Below, piece by piece: positions 1-5,042 of a stretch of 5,042 nt of DNA. Under the pieces are notes generated by a model. It searched no databases. It saw only the letters and a program-made list of their open reading frames with translations, and was not told where the DNA came from. Every line of letters starts with the position of its first letter. Position 1 is the first letter of the stretch. The DNA comes from an uncultured Eubacteriales bacterium (GTDB lineage Bacteria > Bacillota > Clostridia > Oscillospirales > Oscillospiraceae). Made by a program: the position numbers and the translations under genes. The stretch is from assembly GCA_900551495.1 (NCBI GenBank), contig URWG01000135.1:1-5042 (forward strand), given 5' to 3'.

Positions 1-44
1 CGCCCGTTACCGCGCAGGATTTGCTTGAATCCGCCGAGAACCAA

Positions 45-78
45 TAGAGGTGGTACCACGGGAATTTCTCGTCCTCTG
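45..78 (+). promoter_or_regulatory. T-box antiterminator helix with tRNA-binding bulge
   Basis: The lower helix pairs TAGAGG (45-50) with CCTCTG (73-78), including one T-G wobble at the base. The 7-base bulge TGGTACC (51-57) follows. The upper helix pairs ACGGGA (58-63) with TCTCGT (67-72), including one G-T wobble, closed by the 3-base loop 64-66. This is the standard T-box antiterminator form. The bulge bases TGGT can pair with the free NCCA end of uncharged tRNA. The fourth base, T54, would pair with an A discriminator base (A73). The 3' strand (73-78) is also part of the terminator stem, so only one of the two structures can form. Confidence 0.9.
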
Positions 79-106
79 CATTTGTGCAGAGGGCGATTTT
101 CGTTTT
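70..106 (+). terminator. Regulated intrinsic terminator of the T-box leader
   Basis: An 11-bp stem pairs CGTCCTCTGCA (70-80) with TGCAGAGGGCG (85-95) around the 4-base loop TTTG (81-84), with a single T-G wobble (72/93). T69-A96 could extend it. It is followed by a T-rich run, TTTTCGTTTT (97-106), interrupted by CG. By default (charged tRNA) this hairpin would stop transcription before the operon. It competes with the antiterminator for bases 70-78. Confidence 0.9.
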
Positions 107-108
107 AC

Positions 109-113
109 GGAGG
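109..113 (+). promoter_or_regulatory. Ribosome binding site deciding the synthetase start
   Basis: GGAGG lies 8 bases before the ATG at 122. The frame is open back to a GTG at 50, but that would put the start inside the T-box bulge and translate the terminator hairpin. The Shine-Dalgarno sequence and the position just after the U-tract make ATG 122 the start. Confidence 0.88.
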
Positions 114-121
114 AAAGAAAA

Positions 122-1114
122 ATGGTCATTACTGATTTTTTGGAGAAAAACGCGCGGCTTTACGGCGACGAGAGCGCCTTAGTCGAGATCAACCCTTCCG
201 AGGAGCGCGACCGTGCCGTGACATGGCGCGATTTCAGCCTGATTGAAAACACCCGCCCCGATCTGCCGTATCGGCGCGAGATCACATGGGGACAGTTCGA
301 CAAGAAGGCAAACCGCTTTGCCAATCTCCTGCTCAGCCGCGGAATGAAGAAGGGGCAGAAGGTCGGGATTCTGCTGATGAACTGTTTGGAGTGGCTGCCG
401 ATCTATTTTGGCATCCTGAAGGCGGGCTGCCTTGCCGTACCGCTGAATTTCCGCTATTCCGGCGACGAGATCGAGTATTGTTTGGACCTCGCCGACGTGG
501 AAACGCTGGTATTCGGACCGGAATTTATCGGTCGGCTCGAGCCGATCGTGTCGAAGCTGACACGGGTGAAGTATTTCTTCTACGTCGGGCGGGATACGCC
601 GCTGTTTGCCGAGTCGTATCTGGAGCTGGTCAACTACTGTGCCTCGACCGCGCCCCCCGTGGAGCTGAACGAGGATGACCATGCGGCGATCTATTTCTCC
701 TCCGGCACGACGGGCTTCCCGAAGGCGATCCTGCACAATCACCGTGCGCTGGTCGGCTCCTGCATCACCGAGCAGAAGCACCACGGTCAGACCAAAAACG
801 ACGTTTTTCTGTGCATTCCGCCGCTGTACCACACGGGCGCGAAAATGCACTGGTTCGGCAGCCTGATTTCGGGCAGCCGCGCCGTCCTGCTGCGCGGGGT
901 GAAGCCGGAGTGGATTCTCCGTGCCGTGACCGAGGAAAAGTGTACCATCGTCTGGCTGCTCGTGCCGTGGGCACAGGACCTGCTCGACGCCATTGACAGC
1001 GGCAGAATCGACCTGAACAACTACATGCTCGAGCAGTGGCGGCTGATGCACATCGGCGCGCCCGCCGAGCCTTGTCCGCCGCTGGAAGCAGCATTTTCCG
1101 CACCACCAGTATGA
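122..1114 (+). CDS. N-terminal fragment of the acyl-CoA synthetase, as literally translated
   Basis: This 330-codon frame starts at ATG 122 (GGAGG upstream) and stops at TGA 1112-1114. Residues 1-313 are good synthetase sequence: an N-terminal domain with ITWGQFDKKANRFANLLL (about 54-71), GQKVGILLMN and the P-loop YFSSGTTGFPK at 191-201, ending with MHIGA. The last 17 residues (starting PAEPCPPLEA) do not look like the family and come from reading past the frameshift. The fragment lacks the YGLSE, YTGD, hinge and C-terminal lysine motifs, so it could not complete adenylation or thioester formation. This is part of the whole-gene entry at 122-1751. Confidence 0.75.
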   Translation: MVITDFLEKNARLYGDESALVEINPSEERDRAVTWRDFSLIENTRPDLPYRREITWGQFDKKANRFANLLLSRGMKKGQKVGILLMNCLEWLPIYFGILKAGCLAVPLNFRYSGDEIEYCLDLADVETLVFGPEFIGRLEPIVSKLTRVKYFFYVGRDTPLFAESYLELVNYCASTAPPVELNEDDHAAIYFSSGTTGFPKAILHNHRALVGSCITEQKHHGQTKNDVFLCIPPLYHTGAKMHWFGSLISGSRAVLLRGVKPEWILRAVTEEKCTIVWLLVPWAQDLLDAIDSGRIDLNNYMLEQWRLMHIGAPAEPCPPLEAAFSAPPV

Positions 1115-1751
1115 CACCAACTACGGACTTTCCGAATCCATCGGTCCGGGCTGCGTCCATCTCGGCGTGGAGAACATTGAAAAGGTCGGCGCGATCGGAA
1201 AGCCCGGCTTCGGCTGGAAGGCGCGGATCGTGGACGAGCAGGGGAAGGACGTCGAAAACGGCGAGGTCGGCGAACTGATCGTAAAGGGTCCCGGCGTGAT
1301 GCTCTGCTATTACAAAAACCCCGAGGCGAGCGCCGAGGTGCTGCGCGACGGCTGGCTCTATACCGGCGACATGGCAAAGCAGGACCCCGCCGGCTTTATC
1401 CACCTCGTTGACCGCAAGAAGGACGTTATCATCTCCGGCGGCGAGAATCTCTATCCCGTGCAGATTGAGGACTTCCTCCGCTCCAATGATAAAATCAAGG
1501 ACGCTGCCGTGATCGGGCTGCCCGACCGCCGTCTCGGTGAGATCGCCGCGGCGATCATCGAGCCGAAGGAGGGCGTATCCCTCACGGTGGAGGAGATCGA
1601 CGACTTTTGTAAGACCCTCCCGCGCTATAAGCGTCCGCATAAAATCATCTTTGACAAGGTTCCCCGTAATCCCACGGGGAAGATCGAAAAGCCTGCGCTT
1701 CGCGAAAAGTACCGCGCCGTGCGCCTCGTCGAATCGCAATCGACAGAATAA
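1062..1751 (+). CDS. C-terminal fragment of the acyl-CoA synthetase
   Basis: This frame carries the continuation PPSLVRRWKQHFPHHQYD and then YGLSES, GWLYTGD, DRKKDVIISGGENLYP, the lid domain and PRNPTGKIEK, ending at TAA 1749-1751. No start with a ribosome binding site is visible. The first candidates are a GTG at 1167 and an ATG at 1299, and neither has a Shine-Dalgarno sequence, so independent translation is unlikely. It matches the missing half of the upstream fragment without gap or overlap. It ends 12 bases before the symporter start, and the AAGGAG that serves the symporter lies directly after its stop codon. Confidence 0.75.
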   Translation, partial: PPSLVRRWKQHFPHHQYDTNYGLSESIGPGCVHLGVENIEKVGAIGKPGFGWKARIVDEQGKDVENGEVGELIVKGPGVMLCYYKNPEASAEVLRDGWLYTGDMAKQDPAGFIHLVDRKKDVIISGGENLYPVQIEDFLRSNDKIKDAAVIGLPDRRLGEIAAAIIEPKEGVSLTVEEIDDFCKTLPRYKRPHKIIFDKVPRNPTGKIEKPALREKYRAVRLVESQSTE

Positions 1752-1763
1752 AAGGAGTTTACA

Positions 1764-3356
1764 ATGCAGCCGATTATTGTTATAATGTTGCTGAGTTTTT
1801 TCGCCGTTCTTCTCGGTGTCGGCATCTATTCCCGACGTCATTCGTCGGACCTGAACGGCTTTGTCCTCGGCGGTCGATCGGTCGGACCGTGGCTGACCGC
1901 CTTCGCGTTCGGAACATCGTATTTTTCCGCTGTGATCTTTGTCGGCTATGCCGGTCAGTTCGGCTGGCGCTTCGGCATCGCCTCCACATGGGTCGGACTC
2001 GGCAACGCCTTTATCGGCTCGCTGCTGCCGTGGGCAATCCTCGGACGGCGCACGCGGGTCATGACGCAGCACCTTAATTCGCGCACCATGCCGGATTTTT
2101 TCGGTCTGCGCTTTCTCTCGCCCGCGATGAAAACCGCCGCCGCCCTGATCGTCTTTGTTTTCCTGATTCCTTACACCGCCTCGCTCTTTAATGGGCTTTC
2201 CCGCCTGTTTACCATGGCGTTTCCGCAGATCGACTACGCTTGGTGCGTGATTGTTATGGCGGCGCTGACAGGCATCTATGTCATTATTGGCGGCTATATG
2301 GCGACGGCGATCAACGATTTCATTCAGGGCATTATCATGATCGTCGGTATCGTTGCGGTCATTGCCGCCGTCCTGAACGGGCAGGGCGGACTGACCGAAG
2401 CGATCGCCCGTCTGTCGCAGGTTTCGGCGGAATCGGGCAGCGGTACGCAGCAGCTCGGTGTCTTTACCTCGTTCTTCGGTGCAGACCCGCTGTTTTTGCT
2501 GTTCGTCGTGATTCTGACCTCCCTCGGCACCTGGGGACTTCCGCAGATGGTCGGAAAATTCTATGCCATCAAAAATGAGGATTCCATCAAAAAGGGCACC
2601 GTGATCTCGACCGTTTTTGCGATCCTCGTCGCGGGCGGCTGTTACTTCCTCGGCGGCTTCGGGCGGCTGTTCTCCGACAGCGTGAGCTATCAAGCCGACG
2701 GTGTTACGCCGATTTTCGACAGCATTATCCCCGCCATGCTCTCCGACCTTGCGCCGGTGCTCATCGGCGTGGTGCTGGTGCTGGTGCTCTCCGCGTCGAT
2801 GTCCACGCTTTCCTCGCTTGTTTTGACCTCCGCCTCGACGATCACGCTCGATCTGGTCGTCCCCGCGTCCAAGGGCAGGCTGACCGAGCGGAAAAAGATG
2901 CTTGTCATGCGCGTTTTTATCGCCTTTTTCATTCTCGTCTCCGCAGTGATCGCCATTGTGCAGGCGCGCTCCGGCGTCATGTTTATCGCCCAGCTCATGG
3001 GTGTTTCGTGGGGCGCGTTGGCAGGCGCCTTCCTTGCGCCGTTCCTTTACGGTCTGTTTTGGAAGCGCACGACCCGCGCCGCCTGTTGGGTCAGCTTTGC
3101 AACCGGCGTCGGTCTGTCGCTGGTCCAGCTCGTCAAGAGCATGACGGGCTTCTGCTTCGGCGTCCCGTTCCTTGACGACGTTCTTTTCAAGACCTCGATT
3201 CACTCCGGCTCGTTTGCAATGCTGCTCGGGCTGGTGCTGGTCCCCGTTATTTCGCTCGTTACCCGCCGCCTTGACAGCGCGGCGGTCGAACAGATGTTTT
3301 CCTGTTACCGAGAAAAAAGCTCCGTGCCTGTTACAAAGGCACTGGGAGAATCTTAA
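1764..3356 (+). CDS. Sodium:solute symporter (SSS family), putative aryl-acid importer
   Basis: A 530-residue inner-membrane secondary transporter coupling Na+ entry to solute uptake. The length and the pattern of about 13 hydrophobic helices fit the family (PutP, PanF, acetate and phenylacetate permeases). Features seen: helix 1 at about 3-21; the family's early signature FVLGGRSVGPWLTAFAFG (33-50) followed by TSYFSA; IGGYMATAINDFIQG (175-189), with D185 at the place of PutP Asp187; GLPQM (258-262); and SASMSTLSS (343-351), where S347/T348 match the PutP Na+-site Ser340/Thr341 by my alignment from memory. A strong AAGGAG (1752-1757) precedes the ATG by 6 bases, and only 12 bases separate it from the synthetase stop, so they are cotranscribed. 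The substrate cannot be read from the sequence. Position between an acid:CoA ligase and iorA suggests an arylacetate or an aromatic amino acid/2-oxoacid. Confidence 0.93.
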   Translation: MQPIIVIMLLSFFAVLLGVGIYSRRHSSDLNGFVLGGRSVGPWLTAFAFGTSYFSAVIFVGYAGQFGWRFGIASTWVGLGNAFIGSLLPWAILGRRTRVMTQHLNSRTMPDFFGLRFLSPAMKTAAALIVFVFLIPYTASLFNGLSRLFTMAFPQIDYAWCVIVMAALTGIYVIIGGYMATAINDFIQGIIMIVGIVAVIAAVLNGQGGLTEAIARLSQVSAESGSGTQQLGVFTSFFGADPLFLLFVVILTSLGTWGLPQMVGKFYAIKNEDSIKKGTVISTVFAILVAGGCYFLGGFGRLFSDSVSYQADGVTPIFDSIIPAMLSDLAPVLIGVVLVLVLSASMSTLSSLVLTSASTITLDLVVPASKGRLTERKKMLVMRVFIAFFILVSAVIAIVQARSGVMFIAQLMGVSWGALAGAFLAPFLYGLFWKRTTRAACWVSFATGVGLSLVQLVKSMTGFCFGVPFLDDVLFKTSIHSGSFAMLLGLVLVPVISLVTRRLDSAAVEQMFSCYREKSSVPVTKALGES

Positions 3357-3371
3357 TTGTGAGGTTCCGTT

Positions 3372-5042
3372 ATGAAACAGTTGATGTTAGGAAATGAAGC
3401 GGCTGCCCGCGGCTTGTTTGAGGCAGGATGCAGCTTTGTGTCCAGCTATCCGGGCACGCCCAGCACCGAGATCACCGAGTGCGCGGCAAAATATCCCGAG
3501 ATCTACGCAGAGTGGGCGCCGAACGAAAAGGTCGCCATGGAGGCTGCCTTCGGTGCGGCGCTGGCTGGCAAGCGCAGCTTTTGCGGCATGAAGCACGTCG
3601 GCCTGAACGTCGCCGCCGATCCGCTGTTTACCATCTCCTACACGGGCGTAAACGCGGGCATGGTCATTGCCGTGGCGGACGACGCGGGGATGCACAGCTC
3701 ACAGAACGAGCAGGATTCCCGCAACTACGCCAAGGCGGCAAAGGTCCCGATGCTTGAGCCGTCGGATTCGGCAGAGGCGCTGGCATTTGCAAAGCTGGCA
3801 TATGAGCTTTCCGAGCGCTTTGACACGCCCGTTCTGCTGAAAATGTGTACCCGCATCGCGCATTCGCAAAGCGTTGTGGAGACGGCGGAGCGCGTCGAAC
3901 CGCCGCAGAAGCTCTACGAAAAAAATCCGCAGAAGTACATCATGATGCCCGGCTTCGCGAAAAAGCGCCATCCGATCGTTGAGCAGCGGCTCAAGGCGCT
4001 CACGCTCTATGCCGACACCGCGCCCTGCAACCGCTGGGAGCGCGGCAGTGACCGCAAGCTCGGCATCATCACCTCCAGCACCTGCTACCAGTACGTCCGC
4101 GAGGTCTGCGGCAACGATGTCAGCGTCCTGAAGCTCGGCATGGTCTGGCCGCTTCCTGCGGGGCTGCTGCAGGAGTTTGCCGAATCCGTCGAACGCGTCG
4201 TCGTTGTGGAGGAGCTGGACGGGTTTATCGAAACCTTCTGCCGCAATATCGGCATGAAGGTCGAAGGCAAGCGGCTCTTTTCCAACATTGACGAGCTTTC
4301 CCAGAATAAAGTCGCCGCAGGTCTCGGCTTGGAGGTTCCGGTCGGGACCGCGCTGGACGAGGCGATCCCCGCCCGTCCGCCCGTGATGTGCGCGGGCTGC
4401 CCGCACCGTGGGCTTTACTATGTGCTCTCCAAGCTCAAGCTGACCGTCATCGGCGACATCGGCTGCTATACGCTCGGCGCCGCCGCTCCGCTCAATGCGG
4501 TAGACAGCGTGATCTGCATGGGCGCGTCCGTCTCCGGAATCCACGGCTTCCTCAAGGCAAGCCCCGAGGCGGAAAATCGGACCGTTGCCGTGATCGGGGA
4601 CTCGACCTTTATGCACTCGGGCATGACCGGCTTGGTCAATATCGCCTATAATGACTCCAAGAGCACGGTCATTATCCTTGATAACTCCATTACGGGCATG
4701 ACCGGTCACCAGCAGAATCCGACCACGGGCTTTAACCTGAAGGGTGATCCCGCGGCAAAGGTCGATCTGGAAGCGCTCTGCCATGCGCTCGGTATCCGTC
4801 GTGTGCGCGTGGTCGATCCCTACGACCTCAAGCAGTGCGAAACGGCGATCCGCGAGGAGCTGGCAGCGGACGAAGCCTCCGTTATCATCTCGCGCAGACC
4901 GTGCGCACTTCTGAAATATGTCAAGCATAAAAAGCCGCTGCTGACCGATTCGACAAAGTGCGTCGGCTGCAAGATGTGCATGAAGGTCGGCTGCCCCGCA
5001 ATCAGCATTGTTGACGGCAAGGCGGCGATCGACACGACGCTC
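3372..5042 (+). CDS. iorA: Indolepyruvate:ferredoxin oxidoreductase alpha subunit, 3' end cut by window
   Basis: The alpha subunit of the cytosolic, oxygen-sensitive enzyme that interconverts arylpyruvate + CoA and arylacetyl-CoA + CO2, using thiamine diphosphate (TPP) and ferredoxin. All 557 codons in the window are open. Seen in order: the N-terminal pyrimidine-binding domain with YPGTPSTEI (26-34) and MKHVGLNVAAD (73-83); CAGCPHRG (340-347), typical of IorA; the TPP/Mg site from GDIGC through GDSTF (409-413) to DNSITGMTGHQ (437-447); and a ferredoxin domain starting with C530-x2-C533-x2-C536-x4-C541-P. The second 4Fe-4S motif and the stop codon, expected within some tens of residues, are outside the window. 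ATG 3372 is chosen because GAGG (3361-3364) lies 7 bases upstream; the symporter stop is 15 bases before the ATG, with no terminator between. The beta subunit gene iorB is expected next. Substrate (indole-, phenyl- or 4-hydroxyphenylpyruvate) is family knowledge, not resolved here. Confidence 0.95.
   Translation, partial: MKQLMLGNEAAARGLFEAGCSFVSSYPGTPSTEITECAAKYPEIYAEWAPNEKVAMEAAFGAALAGKRSFCGMKHVGLNVAADPLFTISYTGVNAGMVIAVADDAGMHSSQNEQDSRNYAKAAKVPMLEPSDSAEALAFAKLAYELSERFDTPVLLKMCTRIAHSQSVVETAERVEPPQKLYEKNPQKYIMMPGFAKKRHPIVEQRLKALTLYADTAPCNRWERGSDRKLGIITSSTCYQYVREVCGNDVSVLKLGMVWPLPAGLLQEFAESVERVVVVEELDGFIETFCRNIGMKVEGKRLFSNIDELSQNKVAAGLGLEVPVGTALDEAIPARPPVMCAGCPHRGLYYVLSKLKLTVIGDIGCYTLGAAAPLNAVDSVICMGASVSGIHGFLKASPEAENRTVAVIGDSTFMHSGMTGLVNIAYNDSKSTVIILDNSITGMTGHQQNPTTGFNLKGDPAAKVDLEALCHALGIRRVRVVDPYDLKQCETAIREELAADEASVIISRRPCALLKYVKHKKPLLTDSTKCVGCKMCMKVGCPAISIVDGKAAIDTTL

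Larger units (their letters stand above)
1..106 (+). promoter_or_regulatory. T-box riboswitch leader, 3' portion (5' part outside window)
   Basis: This RNA leader binds a specific uncharged tRNA and then lets transcription continue into the operon. Seen here, in the order expected of T-box leaders: an F-box (CCGTTA, 4-9), a short hairpin at the stem III position (GGATT 17-21 with AATCC 28-32), the T-box sequence GAGGTGGTACCACGG (47-61) with the tRNA acceptor-end bulge TGGTACC (51-57), and a terminator hairpin followed by U-rich sequence (70-106). It ends 15 bases before the ATG of the acyl-CoA synthetase gene, so it controls that gene and, through tight spacing, the symporter and iorA. Stem I, which holds the specifier codon, and the promoter lie upstream of the window, so the cognate amino acid is not readable. 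An aromatic amino acid is inferred from the genes it controls. Confidence 0.93.
122..1751 (+). pseudogene. AMP-forming acyl/aryl-CoA synthetase (AMP-binding family), frameshifted
   Basis: Members of this adenylate-forming family activate a carboxylic acid with ATP and join it to CoA, giving acyl-CoA, AMP and PPi in the cytosol. Reading 122-1060 in one frame and 1062-1748 in the next gives about 542 residues, a normal family length, with all core motifs: phosphate loop YFSSGTTGFPK (191-201), YDTNYGLSE (330-338), YTGD (413-416, with ATP-ribose-binding D416), hinge DRKKD (430-434) and C-terminal PTGK with the catalytic lysine (K520). The break is confined by homology to about 1058-1064: the first frame runs on to TGA 1112-1114, and the second has TGA at 1044-1046. 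Neighbouring genes (symporter, iorA) point to arylacetates such as phenylacetate or indoleacetate as substrate; this is inference, and a medium-chain fatty acid is possible. As written it would yield a truncated, inactive protein. The rest of the gene shows no other decay, so a recent mutation or a sequence error is likely. Confidence 0.88.

Noticed and set aside
3..47. An open frame ending at TAG 45-47 (PVTAQDLLESAENQ) that could be the tail of an upstream gene
   Set aside because: It overlaps the F-box, hairpin and T-box sequence of a well-supported leader RNA. Only 14 codons are visible, and leader RNAs of this type are normally non-coding.
50..121. GTG start at 50 extending the synthetase by 24 residues
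   Set aside because: It would start inside the T-box bulge and translate the terminator hairpin; the extra residues do not resemble the family, and GGAGG at 109-113 supports ATG 122.
1058..1064. Programmed +1 ribosomal frameshift in the synthetase
   Set aside because: No stop or rare codon sits at the switch point to stall ribosomes, no stimulatory structure is evident, and the loop at the join appears short of residues, which fits a deletion better than recoding.
2771..2788. Three tandem GGTGCT hexamers
   Set aside because: They encode alternating Val and Leu in a symporter membrane helix (VVLVLVL); codon bias in a hydrophobic segment explains the repeat and the frame is intact.
765..3203. 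812-codon open frame on the minus strand
   Set aside because: Its low-complexity product, rich in Arg, Gly, Asp and His, lies opposite the synthetase and symporter genes. It is the mirror of codons with G/C-biased third positions and has no recognisable domain.
3699..4928. 409-codon open frame on the minus strand
   Set aside because: It is antisense to iorA, which is continuous and has clear TPP and ferredoxin motifs; the minus-strand product has no recognisable motif.

Overview
The window reads as a piece of a chromosome from a GC-rich Bacillota, most likely a Clostridia/Oscillospiraceae-type gut or rumen anaerobe. The lineage is an inference from three things: a T-box leader RNA (a regulator typical of Bacillota), strong AGGAG-type ribosome binding sites, and a ferredoxin-dependent 2-oxoacid oxidoreductase gene typical of strict anaerobes. 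Everything is on the + strand and tightly packed, with no gene-free stretch over 300 bases.

Positions 1-106 are the 3' half of a T-box riboswitch. The F-box (CCGTTA, 4-9), a short hairpin (17-32), the T-box sequence with the tRNA-binding bulge TGGTACC (51-57), and a terminator hairpin plus U-rich tract (70-106) can all be read. The antiterminator and terminator share 73-78, so they exclude each other. Stem I and its specifier codon, and the promoter, lie upstream of the window, so the amino acid sensed cannot be read directly.

Positions 122-1751 encode an AMP-forming acyl/aryl-CoA synthetase of about 542 residues if read through, but the reading frame breaks near 1061. All diagnostic motifs survive, split between the two frames. 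Positions 1764-3356 encode an intact 530-residue sodium:solute symporter. Positions 3372-5042 encode indolepyruvate:ferredoxin oxidoreductase alpha subunit (IorA), cut by the window edge inside its C-terminal ferredoxin domain; iorB is expected just downstream.

The most interesting reading is of the operon as a whole. A T-box turns genes ON when a tRNA is uncharged, which means amino-acid starvation. Importer + acid:CoA ligase + IorA(B) is what a cell would need to take up an arylacetate (phenylacetate, 4-hydroxyphenylacetate or indoleacetate), activate it to the CoA thioester, and reductively carboxylate it to the arylpyruvate, the direct precursor of Phe, Tyr or Trp. I therefore propose a T-box-controlled aryl-acid salvage operon running IOR in the biosynthetic direction. 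The broken ligase gene is either a sequence error or an early step in loss of that function.
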